DNA of 64,000 bases from Neorhizobium galegae bv. orientalis str. HAMBI 540 (GCF_000731315.1 NZ_HG938353.1:2232001-2296000), one strand, 5' to 3'; shown: positions 54,247 to 64,000, counted from the first letter of the stretch. The notes: generated by a model not told the origin, from the letters alone. Translations and numbers: made by a program.

Positions 54247-56094
54247 TCAGTGATTGTCGCGCGGAATGCCGTTGGTCTGGGCAATCCGCTGGTATTTGAC
54301 GGCCGGCTCCAGCACTGCGCCGGTTTCGAGCTGGCCGACATAGTGGCGCTGTATTTCCTGCCAGGGCGTCTGATGCTCCGGATAACGGTATCCCCCGTCG
54401 GCTTCCAAAGCCTTGCGGCGCTCTGCCATCTCCTCGTCGGAGATCAGGATGTCCGCGGTGCCGCGACCGACGTCGATGCGCACCCGATCGCCGGTCCGCA
54501 GGATCGCGAGACCACCACCGGCGGCGGCTTCCGGCGAGGCATTGAGGATCGACGGGCTGCCCGAGGTTCCCGACTGGCGGCCGTCGCCGATGCAGGCGAG
54601 CGACGAGATGCCCTGCTTCAGGAGATAATCCGGGGCGCGCATGTTGACGACCTCGGCAGCACCCGGATACCCGATCGGGCCGGCGCCACGCATGAACAGG
54701 ACCGTATGCGCGTCGATTTCGAGCGACGGGTCGTCGATCCGGTGATGATAATCCTCCGGCCCGTCGAACACGACCGCCCTGCCTTCGAAGGCTTCCGGAT
54801 CGTTCGGGTTGGAGAGATAACGCTGACGGAATTCCGGCGAGATGACGCTGGTCTTCATGATCGCCGAAGAGAACAGGTTGCCGCGCAGCACCCGGAAACC
54901 CGCATGGGCCTTCAAAGGCTCGTCATAGCGGCGGATGACCTTCTCGTCCTCGATGATCGCGCCACGGCAATTCTCGCCGATCGTCTTGCCGTTGACCGTC
55001 ATCGCGTCCTCATGGATGAGGCCCTGAGTCATCAGCTGGTTGACGACGGCCGGGACGCCGCCGGCATGATAATAGTCCTCGCCGAGATATTCGCCTGCCG
55101 GCTGCAGGTTGACGAGCAGCGGCACTTCCTCGCCGTAGGTCTGCCAGTCGTCGACGGTGAGCTCCACGCCGATGTGACGGGCGAGCGCGTTCAGATGGAT
55201 CGGCGCGTTGGTCGAACCGCCGATCGCCGAATTGACGCGAATGGCGTTGATGAAGGCTTCCTTGGTCAGGATTTCGGAAGGCTTCAGGTCTTCCTTGACC
55301 ATCTCGACGATGCGAAGCCCGGTCAGATAGGAGACTTCCTGCCGGTCGCGATAAGGCGCGGGGATTGCAGCAGAGCCCGGAAGCTGCATGCCGAGCGCTT
55401 CGGCGAGCGAATTCATTGTCGTCGCCGTGCCCATCGTGTTGCAATAGCCGGTGGACGGCGCCGAGGAGGCAACGAGCTTCACGAAGCCCGCATAATCGAT
55501 CTCGCCCTTGGCCAGCAGTTCGCGCGCCTTCCAGACGATGGTACCGGAGCCGGTGCGCTCGCCGCGGAACCAGCCGTTCAGCATCGGGCCGACGGAGAGC
55601 GCGATCGCCGGAATGTTGACGGTTGCCGCCGCCATAAGACAGGCCGGCGTAGTCTTGTCGCAGCCGATCGTCAGCACGACGCCATCGAGCGGATAACCGT
55701 AAAGCACTTCCACAAGGCCGAGATAGGCAAGGTTGCGGTCAAGGCCGGCGGTCGGGCGCTTGCCGGTTTCCTGGATGGGATGGACCGGGAATTCGATGGC
55801 GATGCCGCCTGCTTCGCGAATACCCTCGCGCAGACGATGCGCCAGTTCCAGGTGGTGCCGATTGCACGGCGAAAGATCGGAACCCGTCTGGGCGATGCCG
55901 ATGATCGGCCGGTCGGACTGCAGTTCCGCCTGGCTGAGACCGAAATTCATGTAGCGCTCAAGATAGAGCGCCGTCATATCGACATTCGACGGGTTGTCGA
56001 ACCACGCGCGCGAGCGGAGCTTTCGGGCCGCCTGGCGGCTCTTGTCGGTTTCGGCGATCTCGTTCGAAGTTACGTTTTCCGAGTTGGTCATCAT
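54247..56094 (-). CDS. IlvD/Edd family sugar-acid dehydratase, L-arabonate dehydratase-like
   Basis: A 615-residue dehydratase. Predicted Fe-S ligands are Cys77 ([11 protein letters not shown]), Cys145 (GCDKTTP) and Cys218 (TGYCNTMG), with spacings identical to Cys59/127/200 of the R. leguminosarum L-arabinonate dehydratase ([2Fe-2S] type). It converts L-arabonate (and often D-galactonate/fuconate) to the 2-keto-3-deoxy acid. Two ATGs overlap the upstream stop; the second (56091) has better spacing to GAGGA. In the same operon as a sugar 1-dehydrogenase and chvE. Confidence 0.9.
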   Translation of the reverse strand: MMTNSENVTSNEIAETDKSRQAARKLRSRAWFDNPSNVDMTALYLERYMNFGLSQAELQSDRPIIGIAQTGSDLSPCNRHHLELAHRLREGIREAGGIAIEFPVHPIQETGKRPTAGLDRNLAYLGLVEVLYGYPLDGVVLTIGCDKTTPACLMAAATVNIPAIALSVGPMLNGWFRGERTGSGTIVWKARELLAKGEIDYAGFVKLVASSAPSTGYCNTMGTATTMNSLAEALGMQLPGSAAIPAPYRDRQEVSYLTGLRIVEMVKEDLKPSEILTKEAFINAIRVNSAIGGSTNAPIHLNALARHIGVELTVDDWQTYGEEVPLLVNLQPAGEYLGEDYYHAGGVPAVVNQLMTQGLIHEDAMTVNGKTIGENCRGAIIEDEKVIRRYDEPLKAHAGFRVLRGNLFSSAIMKTSVISPEFRQRYLSNPNDPEAFEGRAVVFDGPEDYHHRIDDPSLEIDAHTVLFMRGAGPIGYPGAAEVVNMRAPDYLLKQGISSLACIGDGRQSGTSGSPSILNASPEAAAGGGLAILRTGDRVRIDVGRGTADILISDEEMAERRKALEADGGYRYPEHQTPWQEIQRHYVGQLETGAVLEPAVKYQRIAQTNGIPRDNH

Positions 56095-57020
56095 CAGTCC
56101 TCAAATACGTCTGTTTGAATGCGCCGGCCCAGCATAAAGGCATCGGCGACATGCACCAGCGGCGAGAAATCGGCATCGCTGCGGCTTTCGGCCACCAGCG
56201 TGACGAAATCACGATAGAGATTGCGGTATTCCCGGTCTTCTTCGACGATCGCGCTTTTGCCATCGACGAAAAGGCGGCTGCCGCCATGGGTCAGAACGAT
56301 CGGACCCTCGTCGGTCTCCGCACGGATATCCCAGGTCTGCGGTCCGGTCTGGCGCCAGTCGAATTCGGCCGAAACAGGCACGCCGCTATCCGTTTCGAAA
56401 GACAGGCTTGCCGCAATCGGCGCCGCCCGGTTGGCCGGGAAGGTCAATTCGGAACGGGTGAGATGAAAGCTCTCCGGCAGGATGCGCGTGACGATCGACA
56501 GCGCGTTGATGCCGGGGTCGAAGACGCCGAGGCCACCGGGCTCCCAGATCCAGGCCTGGCCCGGATGCCAGTGGCGGACGTCTTCCTTCCATTCCACCGC
56601 AACGCTGCGAATCTTGCGTTTGGCAAGCAGCGCCCGCGCCGGCTCGACGGCAGCGGCAGCCCGCGAATGCCAGGTCGAGAACAGCGAAACGCCCTTCGCC
56701 TTGGCGAGTTTTTCCAGCGCGTACACTTCCGAAAGCGTCGCACCCGGCGGCTTTTCGAGCATCACATGCTTGCCGGCATCGAGTGCCGCCTTTGCCTGCT
56801 CGAAGCGCCCCACGGGCGGCGTACAGAGAGAGACAGCGTCGAACTTGACGTCCGAGGCGAGCAGGTCGCCGATTTCGTGGAAACAAGCGATGTCATCGAG
56901 CTTGGCGTGACGGCTGGCGACGGCGACGAGCTCGATGCCGTCGGTCGCTTCGATCGCGCCGAGATGCTGATCCCTTGCGATCTTTCCAAGCCCGACAATA
57001 GCAACGCGGATGGGAGCCAT
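56094..57020 (-). CDS. Gfo/Idh/MocA oxidoreductase, L-arabinose/D-galactose 1-dehydrogenase
   Basis: A 308-residue NAD(P)-dependent dehydrogenase: [16 protein letters not shown] is the nucleotide-binding start, [10 protein letters not shown] the EKP motif, and [20 protein letters not shown] with [10 protein letters not shown] the catalytic region. These blocks match the Azospirillum L-arabinose 1-dehydrogenase (called AraA there, not the E. coli isomerase), which also oxidises D-galactose. It gives the aldonolactone that opens to the substrate of the next enzyme. No lactonase gene is present here. Confidence 0.9.
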   Translation of the reverse strand: MAPIRVAIVGLGKIARDQHLGAIEATDGIELVAVASRHAKLDDIACFHEIGDLLASDVKFDAVSLCTPPVGRFEQAKAALDAGKHVMLEKPPGATLSEVYALEKLAKAKGVSLFSTWHSRAAAAVEPARALLAKRKIRSVAVEWKEDVRHWHPGQAWIWEPGGLGVFDPGINALSIVTRILPESFHLTRSELTFPANRAAPIAASLSFETDSGVPVSAEFDWRQTGPQTWDIRAETDEGPIVLTHGGSRLFVDGKSAIVEEDREYRNLYRDFVTLVAESRSDADFSPLVHVADAFMLGRRIQTDVFED

Positions 57021-57027
57021 GGCCGCC

Positions 57028-58029
57028 TCAGAGCTTCTTGATCGTCACGGGCGTGTCCGCCGCGACAGTCAGCCGGTTGACGAGCGGCAGCTTGAAGGGA
57101 GCAGCGGAAATCTCGAAAACGTCGCCGGGCTCCGTCTTGATCCCTTCCGAGAATGACAGCGTCGCCGTGCCGAAGAAATGCACATGCAGATCGCCGGGCT
57201 GACGGAAGATGTCGTATTTGAAGTTATGGTGTTCGAGATTGGCGATCGTGTGCGACATGTTCGCCTCGCCGGACAGGAACGGCTTTTCGAAGATTACCTC
57301 GCCGCCGCGCAGCACGCGGGACGTACCCTCCACGTGGTCCGGCAGGTCACCGACCAGGAGTTCCGCGCCGAGGGCGGCCTGGCGCAGCTTGGAATGGGCG
57401 AGCCAGAGGTAGTTGCCCTTCTCCGTCACGTGGTCGGAAAATTCGTTGGCGAGACAGAAGCCCAGCCGGAAGGGCGTGCCGTCCGGACCGATCAGATAGA
57501 TGCCCGCCAGTTCCGGCTCCTCGCCGCCGTCGAGCGCAAAGGCCGGCGACACGAGATCACTGCCGGTGGCGCGAAGCTGCGAGCCGTTGCCCTTATAGAA
57601 CCATTCCGGCTGCACGCCGGCCTCACCGGGCTTCGGCTTGCCGCCTTCGACGCCCATCAGGAACATGCGCATGGAATCGGTCGGCTTTTCCGCCGACTGC
57701 GCCGCCTTGTGCATCTTGTCACGGCCATCGGCCGAGCCGAGATGGGTCAATCCGGTGCCGGCAACGATGAAATGCGCTGGGTCCGGATGGGTGATCGGCA
57801 GGCCAAGGCGACCCTCGCCCGCGGCCTTTTCAAGATCGACGACATCGCCGAGACCGGCCGTGTCGATACGCTGAGCCAAAGTCCGGCCGGCGGCAATCGC
57901 CTGGGAGGCGAGGTCATAGGTTGACGAAACGCCGTTGACCGCGCGGGCAGCACCTTCGCCATCCCACGCGACGACAATAGACGCACCAGCGCCATTCACG
58001 ACCTGAAGAACCCGCAACATCGATTTCAT
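57028..58029 (-). CDS. gguC: GguC (AraD1) family protein
   Basis: A 333-residue protein of the GguC/AraD1 family, related in part to fumarylacetoacetate hydrolase folds (GSADGRDKMHKAA; PEWFYKGNGSQL; PGDLHVHFFGTATLSF). In Agrobacterium gguC accompanies gguA and gguB. A role in L-arabinose or related sugar-acid breakdown is likely, and the family has been proposed to act on 2-keto-3-deoxy acids; the exact step is unproven. The start is uncertain: GTG 58032, ATG 58029 or ATG 58020 (MLRVLQVVNGAG). First gene of the leftward sugar operon. Confidence 0.87.
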   Translation of the reverse strand: MKSMLRVLQVVNGAGASIVVAWDGEGAARAVNGVSSTYDLASQAIAAGRTLAQRIDTAGLGDVVDLEKAAGEGRLGLPITHPDPAHFIVAGTGLTHLGSADGRDKMHKAAQSAEKPTDSMRMFLMGVEGGKPKPGEAGVQPEWFYKGNGSQLRATGSDLVSPAFALDGGEEPELAGIYLIGPDGTPFRLGFCLANEFSDHVTEKGNYLWLAHSKLRQAALGAELLVGDLPDHVEGTSRVLRGGEVIFEKPFLSGEANMSHTIANLEHHNFKYDIFRQPGDLHVHFFGTATLSFSEGIKTEPGDVFEISAAPFKLPLVNRLTVAADTPVTIKKL

Positions 58030-58107
58030 CACCCAAATGCTTCCAATATCAACATGGCGTCTCCTGTCGCCATGCCACTCCTCCCATCAGAACCGTCTGG
58101 CCCGATG

Positions 58108-58125
58108 TAGTCATTAATACGACTA
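58108..58125. promoter_or_regulatory. Candidate FadR-type operator in the divergent sugar promoter
   Basis: TAGTC (58108-58112) and GACTA (58121-58125) flank an AT-rich centre, giving AGTCATTAATACGACT with 10 of 16 positions symmetric. This resembles operators of FadR-subfamily sugar regulators. It lies 80 bases before gguC; the rest of 58030-58350 has no gene and becomes AT-rich towards ytfQ. Confidence 0.5.
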
Positions 58126-58350
58126 TTGGATTGGCGGCGGGCTTGTCAAGGATAAGAAAAAGCGCTTTCGCCAATTCCGATATTTTTCAGAAACCCCATT
58201 TATCCTGCAGATTCAAACGATTGTTTCCCTCAATGGTAGAGGGGACGTCGCTCTTTTCAAAATTCATTCGAAAATAGCGCTTGAAAAAGTAATATTATAT
58301 GCCAAACCTTGCAGCGTCAGTTCGCTTTCTCATCTCTGGGAGGATTTAAG

Positions 58351-59310
58351 ATGAAAAGAGCTCTCGCGGCAGCTGCAGCCGCTCTCACCCTATCTTTGGC
58401 ATCCGGTGTTTCCGCCGCGTCTCTAACGGTCGGCTTCTCGCAAATCGGTTCGGAATCCGGCTGGCGTGCCGCCGAAACCACGGTCACCAAGCAGGAAGCC
58501 GAAAAACGCGGCGTCACCCTAAAATTCGCCGACGCCCAGCAGAAGCAGGAAAACCAGATCAAGGCGATCCGTGGCTTCATCGCCCAAAAGGTCGACGCGA
58601 TCTTCATCGCACCGGTGGTCGCCACCGGCTGGGATGCGGTTCTCAAGGAAGCCAAGGAAGAGAAAATCCCGGTCATCCTGCTCGACCGCGACATCGAATC
58701 GCCGAAGGACCTCTATCTGACCGCCGTCACGTCCGACCAGGTGTTCGAAGGTAAGGTCGCCGGCGATTGGCTGGTCAAGGAAATCGGTTCCAAGAACTGC
58801 AAGGTCGTGGAACTTCAGGGCACGACCGGCTCTTCGCCCGCCATCAACCGCAAGAAGGGTTTTGAACAGGCGATCGCCGGACATTCCAACATCAAGATCG
58901 CCCGCTCGCAGACCGGCGACTTCACCCGCACCAAGGGCAAGGAAGTCATGGAAAGCTTCATCAAGGCCGAGGGCGGCGGCAAGGATATCTGCGCGGTCTA
59001 TGCCCATAACGACGACATGGCGGTCGGCGCCATCCAGGCGATCAAGGAAGCCGGCTTGAAGCCCGGTTCCGACATCAAGGTCGTCTCGATCGACGCCGTG
59101 CCGGACATCTTCCAGGCGATGGCCAAGGGCGAAGCCAATGCGACGGTCGAGCTGACCCCGAACATGGCCGGCCCCGCCTTCGAAGCCCTCAATGCCTATC
59201 TCAAGGACAAGAAGGCTCCGCCGAAGTGGATTCAGACGGAATCGAAACTCTATACCGCCAAGGATGACCCGATGAAGGTCTACGAAGCCAAGAAAGGCCT
59301 CGGTTACTGA
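58351..59310 (+). CDS. ytfQ: Galactofuranose-type ABC transporter binding protein YtfQ
   Basis: A 319-residue periplasmic sugar-binding protein with a Sec signal (MKRALAAAAAALTLSLAS, cleavage near VSA-AS). SLTVGFSQIGSESGWRAAET, QQKQENQIKAIRGFIAQ and VYAHNDDMAVGAIQAIKEAG follow E. coli YtfQ closely. ATG 58351 has GGGAGGA upstream. First gene of ytfQ-ytfR-ytfT-yjfF; the ligand is probably galactofuranose or a related furanose. Confidence 0.94.
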   Translation: MKRALAAAAAALTLSLASGVSAASLTVGFSQIGSESGWRAAETTVTKQEAEKRGVTLKFADAQQKQENQIKAIRGFIAQKVDAIFIAPVVATGWDAVLKEAKEEKIPVILLDRDIESPKDLYLTAVTSDQVFEGKVAGDWLVKEIGSKNCKVVELQGTTGSSPAINRKKGFEQAIAGHSNIKIARSQTGDFTRTKGKEVMESFIKAEGGGKDICAVYAHNDDMAVGAIQAIKEAGLKPGSDIKVVSIDAVPDIFQAMAKGEANATVELTPNMAGPAFEALNAYLKDKKAPPKWIQTESKLYTAKDDPMKVYEAKKGLGY

Positions 59311-59320
59311 CCTCCCGCCG

Positions 59321-59392
59321 CCCGGCTCTACCCTTACCCCTTAGAGCCGGGCGACTCCAGCAACCGGAGCGGTGCACCTCGCCGCTCCGGTT
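59321..59392 (+). other. Two consecutive stem-loops between ytfQ and ytfR
   Basis: The first stem is CCCGGCTCTA/TAGAGCCGGG (59321-59330, 59342-59351). The second is AACCGGAGCGG/CCGCTCCGGTT (59362-59372, 59382-59392). Both are perfect. They lie between the binding-protein stop and the ATPase start and should lower read-through or stabilise ytfQ mRNA. Confidence 0.75.
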
Positions 59393-59416
59393 CTTCGATA
59401 GACGCGGGACTTAGGC

Positions 59417-60943
59417 ATGTCGGATACGAATTCACTTTTGGAAGCCCGGGGCATCGGCAAGGCCTTCCTCGGCATCACAGCGCTTGAGGGCGTGGATTTC
59501 ACCCTCGAACGCGGCGAGATTCATGCTCTTCTCGGGGAAAACGGCGCCGGTAAATCAACATTGATCAAGATCCTGACCGGGGTCTATAGCCGCGATCACG
59601 GCACCATGCGCCTCGATGGCGCCGAGGTGACCCCGTCGAGCGTCGCGGAAGCACAAGGCCTCGGTATCGGCACCGTTTATCAGGAGGTCAACCTCCTCGA
59701 AAACCTGACGGTCGCGGAGAACCTTTTCCTGGGCCGCCAGCCGCGCCGGTTCGGTCTGATCGACCGCCGCGAGATGCGCCGCCGCTCAAAGGCGCTTCTG
59801 GAACGTTACGGCCTCGACATCGATGTCGACGCCCTGCTCTCGACCTATTCCGTAGCAATCCGCCAGCTTGTCGCCATCGCCCGCGCCGTCGACCTGTCCG
59901 GCAAGGTTCTGGTGCTCGACGAACCGACCGCCAGCCTCGACGCTCACGAAGTGGAGATGCTGTTTACCGTCCTGCGCCGGCTGCGCGAGGAAGGCCTCGG
60001 CATCATCATTATCACCCATTTTCTCAACCAGGTTTATGCGGTCGCCGATCGTGTCACGGTCTTACGCAACGGCCGGCTTGTCGGCACCCGCAAGCTCGCC
60101 GAATTGCCGCGGCTGGAGCTGATTTCGATGATGCTCGGCCGCGAGCTGCAGCACATCACCCGCGAACATCAGGCGCAGGAGGAAACCGTCGCCTCGACGG
60201 CCGAAGCGCCGATCCGCTTCTCAGGCTACGGCAAGCGCGGCAGCGTCGCACCTTTCGATCTGGACATCCGACCCGGCGAAGTGGTCGGCGTCGCGGGCCT
60301 GCTCGGCTCCGGCCGCACCGAGACCGCCTTCCTGCTTTTCGGCATCGACCGTGCCGACAGCGGAACGGCGACCGTCGACAACCAGCATGTCGCCCTCTCC
60401 TCCCCGGAAGCGGCGATTGCCAGCGGCTTCGGCTTCTGCCCCGAAGAACGCAAGACGGACGGCATCATCGGCGATTTTTCGGTCGCCGATAATATCGCGC
60501 TCGCGGTCCAGGCCCGCCAGGGCTGGGCAAAGCCGATCTCCTCGCGGGAAAAGGCAGCGCTCGCGGAAAACTTCATCAAGTCGCTGGATATTCGGCCGGC
60601 CGATCCCAACAGGCAGATGAAATTCCTCTCCGGCGGCAATCAGCAGAAGGCGATCCTCGCCCGCTGGCTGGCGACCGAACCCCGTCTGCTGATATTAGAC
60701 GAACCGACCCGCGGCATCGATATCGGCGCGCATGCGGAAATCCTGAAAATGATCGAAAAACTCTGCGCCGACGGCATGTCGCTGGTCGTCATCTCCTCGG
60801 AACTGGAGGAACTGACCGCCATCGCCCATCGCGTCATCGTGCTTTCAGACCGCAAACATATCGCCGAACTCAAGGGCGATCGGGTGACTGCCGACAACAT
60901 CATGCAGGCGATCGCAGCGCCGGCCCACACGGAGGCCGCATGA
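59417..60943 (+). CDS. ytfR: Galactofuranose-type ABC transporter ATP-binding protein YtfR
   Basis: A 508-residue duplicated sugar ATPase: [21 protein letters not shown] in the first half; [31 protein letters not shown] and [12 protein letters not shown] in the second. The first signature region is degenerate (YSVAIRQLVAIARAV), as common in this family. Its stop overlaps the ytfT start (ATGA). Confidence 0.93.
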   Translation: MSDTNSLLEARGIGKAFLGITALEGVDFTLERGEIHALLGENGAGKSTLIKILTGVYSRDHGTMRLDGAEVTPSSVAEAQGLGIGTVYQEVNLLENLTVAENLFLGRQPRRFGLIDRREMRRRSKALLERYGLDIDVDALLSTYSVAIRQLVAIARAVDLSGKVLVLDEPTASLDAHEVEMLFTVLRRLREEGLGIIIITHFLNQVYAVADRVTVLRNGRLVGTRKLAELPRLELISMMLGRELQHITREHQAQEETVASTAEAPIRFSGYGKRGSVAPFDLDIRPGEVVGVAGLLGSGRTETAFLLFGIDRADSGTATVDNQHVALSSPEAAIASGFGFCPEERKTDGIIGDFSVADNIALAVQARQGWAKPISSREKAALAENFIKSLDIRPADPNRQMKFLSGGNQQKAILARWLATEPRLLILDEPTRGIDIGAHAEILKMIEKLCADGMSLVVISSELEELTAIAHRVIVLSDRKHIAELKGDRVTADNIMQAIAAPAHTEAA

Positions 60944-61989
60944 TGGACCGCTTCACCCGCCGGCTGAAACGGCTGGCACCCCAGATTGTCGCGCTTGCAG
61001 TCATCCTTGCCCTTATCACGGCAGTCGCGCCCGGCTTCCTCAACGTTTCGTTCCAGAACGGCCGGCTCTACGGCAGTTTGATCGATATCCTGGTGCGCGC
61101 CGCCCCCGTCGCGCTGCTGACGATCGGCATGACGCTGGTCATCGCCACCCGCGGCATCGATCTCTCGATCGGCGCGGTGATCGCCATCTGCGGCGCAGTC
61201 GCCGCGACGCTGATCGCACACGATTATCCGCTGCCGGTCGTGATCCTGATCTCGCTCGGCGTCGGCCTCGCCTGCGGCCTCTGGAACGGCGTGCTGGTCG
61301 CCCTGCTCGACATCCAGCCGATCATCGCCACGCTGATCCTGATGGTGGCCGGCCGCGGCATCGCCCAGCTGATCACCGAAGGCGTCATCCTCACCTTCAA
61401 CAATGACAGCTTTGCAGCGCTCGGTTCCGGTTCGCTGGGCGGCATCCCGATCCCGATCCTCATCTGGGTCTGCGCCGCCCTGATCATCGGCCTGCTGGTC
61501 CGCCGCTCGGCGCTCGGTTTCCTGATCGAGGCAACCGGCATCAACCGCCGCGCTGCGACCCTTGCCGGCGTGCGCGCCCGCTTCCTGCTGTTCTTCGTTT
61601 ATGCGATCTCCGGCCTCTGCGCCGCCATCGCCGGCCTGATCGTCACCGCCGATATCCGCGGCGCAGATGCCAACAACGCCGGCCTCTGGCTTGAACTCGA
61701 CGCCATCCTCGCCGTCGTCATCGGCGGCACCTCGCTGAACGGCGGGCGTTTCTCGATCACCGCATCCCTGATCGGCGCGCTGATCATCCAGTCGATCAAC
61801 ACGGGCATCCTCGTTTCCGGCTTCCCGCCGGAATTCAACCTGATCATCAAGGCCGGCATCATCATGATCGTTCTGACCCTGCAGTCGCCGGCGATCATGG
61901 CGTTGCTCGGCTTCGTCAAGGCTCCACGGCGCAAAGCCGAAACTGTATCCCGAGAGTCATCCCACAAGGCGGAGGGAACGGTCCGATGA
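60940..61989 (+). CDS. ytfT: Galactofuranose-type ABC transporter permease YtfT
   Basis: A 349-residue sugar permease with about ten spans, the motif GMTLVIATRGIDLSIGAVIA near residue 65 and ELDAILAVVIGGTSLNGGRF near residue 255. It overlaps both neighbours by 4 bases and pairs with YjfF. Confidence 0.93.
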   Translation: MMDRFTRRLKRLAPQIVALAVILALITAVAPGFLNVSFQNGRLYGSLIDILVRAAPVALLTIGMTLVIATRGIDLSIGAVIAICGAVAATLIAHDYPLPVVILISLGVGLACGLWNGVLVALLDIQPIIATLILMVAGRGIAQLITEGVILTFNNDSFAALGSGSLGGIPIPILIWVCAALIIGLLVRRSALGFLIEATGINRRAATLAGVRARFLLFFVYAISGLCAAIAGLIVTADIRGADANNAGLWLELDAILAVVIGGTSLNGGRFSITASLIGALIIQSINTGILVSGFPPEFNLIIKAGIIMIVLTLQSPAIMALLGFVKAPRRKAETVSRESSHKAEGTVR

Positions 61990-62972
61990 TCCATACCCGC
62001 AACCTGCCCTTCGTCACCACGCTCGGCATCTTCGTCATCGCCTATGCCCTCTGCGTTCTGCAGTTCCCGAACATGCTGTCGACCCGGGTGATCGGTAACC
62101 TTTTGACCGACAACGCCTTTCTCGGCATCGCCGCGGTCGGCATGACCTTCGTCATCCTGTCGGGCGGTATCGATCTATCGATCGGCTCGGTGATTGCCTT
62201 TACCAGCGTCTTCGTCGCCGTCCTGGTCGGTTCGCTCGGCGTCCACCCGCTGGTCGCCTTCGCTGCAGTGCTGGTCGTCTCGACATTGTTCGGCAGTCTG
62301 ATGGGCGCCATGATCCGCTATCTCGGCATACCGCCCTTCGTGGTGACGCTTGCCGGCATGTTCCTGGCCCGAGGCGCTGCCTACCTGATCTCGACGGAAT
62401 CCGTGCCGATCAGCCACGAGATGATCGACGCGATCCAGGGCTTCTATTTCCGCTTCCCGGGTGGCGGCAGGCTGACCGCGCTTGCCCTGCTGATGCTGCT
62501 GGTGTTCATCGTCGGAGCCTTCATCGCCGGCCGCACCCGCTTCGGCGCCAATGTCTATGCGATCGGCGGCAGCCAGCAATCAGCCGAGCTGATGGGGGTT
62601 CCGGTCGGCTCCACGACGGTCGGCATCTATGCGCTGTCCGGCTTCCTCTCGGGCCTCGCCGGCATCGCTTACACGCTTTACACCTCGTCCGGTTATTCGC
62701 TGGCGACGGTCGGCGTCGAGCTCGATGCGATCGCAGCCGTCGTCATCGGCGGCACGCTGCTCACCGGCGGCGTCGGCCTGGTCGCGGGAACATTCATCGG
62801 GATTTTGATCCAGGGGCTGATCCAGACCTACATCGTCTTCGACGGCACGCTGTCGTCCTGGTGGACGAAAATCGTCATCGGCATCCTGCTCTTCGTCTTC
62901 ATTGTATTGCAGCGCGGAATCATCTGGTATTCAAACCGGCGACTGGCCGAGAGCCGGCTGAAGGAGATCTGA
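61986..62972 (+). CDS. yjfF: Galactofuranose-type ABC transporter permease YjfF
   Basis: A 328-residue second permease with GMTFVILSGGIDLSIGSVIA near residue 52 and ELDAIAAVVIGGTLLTGGVG near residue 245. It overlaps ytfT by 4 bases. Its stop directly abuts the GTG of the regulator gene, with AAGGAG inside its last codons serving that gene. Confidence 0.93.
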   Translation: MIHTRNLPFVTTLGIFVIAYALCVLQFPNMLSTRVIGNLLTDNAFLGIAAVGMTFVILSGGIDLSIGSVIAFTSVFVAVLVGSLGVHPLVAFAAVLVVSTLFGSLMGAMIRYLGIPPFVVTLAGMFLARGAAYLISTESVPISHEMIDAIQGFYFRFPGGGRLTALALLMLLVFIVGAFIAGRTRFGANVYAIGGSQQSAELMGVPVGSTTVGIYALSGFLSGLAGIAYTLYTSSGYSLATVGVELDAIAAVVIGGTLLTGGVGLVAGTFIGILIQGLIQTYIVFDGTLSSWWTKIVIGILLFVFIVLQRGIIWYSNRRLAESRLKEI

Positions 62973-63716
62973 GTGGGACTTCTGGAAACGACGATCAGTG
63001 GGCGAAAGCGCCGCAGCAACCACGCGCATGTGGTGGCGGAGCTCGGCCGGGGGATCGTTTCCGGCAAGATCCCGGAAGGTTCCCTGCTGCCTGGTGATAC
63101 CGAGCTCTCCGCCCGTTTCGGCGTCTCCCGCACGGTGTTGCGCGAATCCATGAAGACGCTCTCGGCCAAGAGGCTGGTCGAAGCCAAGGCCAAGGTCGGC
63201 ACCCGCGTGCTCGACAAGGCCAGCTGGAACTTCTTCGATTCGGACGTGCTCGGCTGGCGCTTCGAATCCGGGCTGGATTTCGAATTCATCGAGCATCTGG
63301 CGGAAATGCGCATGGCGCTGGAACCGGCAGCCGCGGCCGCGGCCGCGCTGCGCGCCTCGAGCGACGACATCGTCGCGCTCTACGCGATCGCCGCGAAATT
63401 CGACGACCTATCCCATACGCCGGAAACCATCGCAAAGGTGGACCTCGAATTCCACCTTGCCATCGCCCGCATGTCCGGCAATCCGTTCATGCGCTCGGCG
63501 AGCGCACTGATCGAGGCGGCGCTTGCCATCTCCTTCCAGCTCTCCTCGCCGGCCGCCTCGCCGGAAAAGATCGACGAGGTCGCCACCAACCACCTGCGGA
63601 TCGCCCATGCGGTCGCCTCCCGTGATCCTGACAAGGCGATCTTCGCCATGCGACACGTCATCGAGGTCGGCAAGAGCCGCATTGCCAACTCGTTCGAGGT
63701 GACCTTGCCGGCCTGA
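62973..63716 (+). CDS. FadR/GntR family regulator (FCD domain)
   Basis: A 247-residue regulator with winged helix (SARFGVSRTVLRESMKTL, about residues 46-63) and FCD ligand domain (EFHLAIARMSGN). GTG start with AAGGAG 6 bases upstream, last gene of the ytf unit. DgoR-like sugar-acid regulators share this form. It is the best candidate to bind the palindrome at 58108-58125 and so to control both divergent sugar operons. Confidence 0.88.
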   Translation: MGLLETTISGRKRRSNHAHVVAELGRGIVSGKIPEGSLLPGDTELSARFGVSRTVLRESMKTLSAKRLVEAKAKVGTRVLDKASWNFFDSDVLGWRFESGLDFEFIEHLAEMRMALEPAAAAAAALRASSDDIVALYAIAAKFDDLSHTPETIAKVDLEFHLAIARMSGNPFMRSASALIEAALAISFQLSSPAASPEKIDEVATNHLRIAHAVASRDPDKAIFAMRHVIEVGKSRIANSFEVTLPA

Positions 63717-63722
63717 GACGGC

Positions 63723-64000
63723 TTATTTCGCTTCCAGTGAAATCATCAGGTTGGCGAGCAGCGCGGTGCGCGGTGCAACGCTGCTGACGAAGATATGCTC
63801 GTTGAACGTATGCGGGCCGGCACCATCGGCACCGAGTCCGTCGAGCGTCGGAACGCCGAGTGCTGCGGTGAAATTGCCGTCCGAGCCACCACCGGTCGCC
63901 ATGCCTTCGAGCTTCATGCCAAGGCCGTCGGCGATTTCCGCCGCAACGTCGAAGAGGCGCTTGCCCTCATCCGTTTGCGCGAAGGGTGGGCGGTTCATCT
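63723..64000 (-). CDS. M20 family metallopeptidase, C-terminal end (gene runs out of the window)
   Basis: The last 92 or so residues of a glutamate carboxypeptidase (CPG2)-like M20 peptidase: ATGGGSDGNFTAALGVPTLD with GADGAGPHTFNEHI is the conserved metal-binding C-terminus. The frame continues past the right edge; the ATG at 63998 is internal. Convergent with the FadR-type gene, 6 bases apart, no clear terminator. Confidence 0.8.
   Translation of the reverse strand, partial: MNRPPFAQTDEGKRLFDVAAEIADGLGMKLEGMATGGGSDGNFTAALGVPTLDGLGADGAGPHTFNEHIFVSSVAPRTALLANLMISLEAK

Overview
The window is high-GC, densely packed bacterial DNA from an alphaproteobacterium of the Rhizobiaceae (Rhizobium, Neorhizobium or Agrobacterium type). 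The main clues are an unmistakable chvE-gguA-gguB sugar system, a biuret hydrolase that closely matches (from memory) the enzyme characterised from Rhizobium leguminosarum, many FCD-type GntR regulators, and an intergenic palindromic repeat of rhizobial style. No rRNA, tRNA, replication, phage, transposase or CRISPR feature was seen. The content is catabolic and transport-rich, as on a rhizobial accessory replicon, but nothing here proves which replicon it is.

Region 1 (1-13.9 kb). A ROK regulator (cut by the window edge) and an M81/MlrC-type peptidase are followed by a repeat-bearing spacer. Then comes a GntR gene divergent from a nine-gene operon: BMP-type binding protein, two permeases, biuret hydrolase, cyanuric acid hydrolase, transporter ATPase, a second cysteine hydrolase, a cupin and allophanate hydrolase. 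Together these read as import and complete hydrolysis of cyanuric acid/biuret-type ureides to ammonia and CO2. A textbook sigma-54 promoter (4083-4098) fits nitrogen control.

Region 2 (13.9-35 kb). This looks like an aromatic or hydroxy-acid block. It holds a LysR regulator, a single frame encoding a benzoylformate-decarboxylase-like enzyme joined to an aldehyde dehydrogenase, a TRAP transporter with a DUF3237 protein, a divergent FAD-linked 2-hydroxyacid dehydrogenase, a LigM-like tetrahydrofolate-dependent O-demethylase, a GntR regulator, an iron/polyamine-style ABC importer, another LysR, two tandem ACMSD-like amidohydrolases and a Rieske ferredoxin. A plausible inferred route is aryl-2-hydroxyacid to 2-ketoacid to aldehyde to acid, then O-demethylation.

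Region 3 (35-50.2 kb). A thiolase/FabF pair diverges from a TetR gene across a clear operator. It is followed by a nickel/peptide-family ABC importer with a class V aminotransferase, a VOC-esterase fusion, and a heterodimeric ABC exporter with one degenerate ATP site.

Region 4 (50.2-64 kb). Two sugar systems diverge from one control region at about 58.1 kb. Leftward is an L-arabinose (and probably D-galactose) oxidative operon: gguC, sugar dehydrogenase, arabonate-type dehydratase, chvE, gguA, gguB. Rightward is a galactofuranose-type importer (ytfQ, ytfR, ytfT, yjfF) with a FadR-type regulator. The window ends inside an M20 peptidase gene.

Many operons here use 4-base stop/start overlaps, and four solute-binding-protein genes are followed by GC-rich stem-loops before the next transporter gene.
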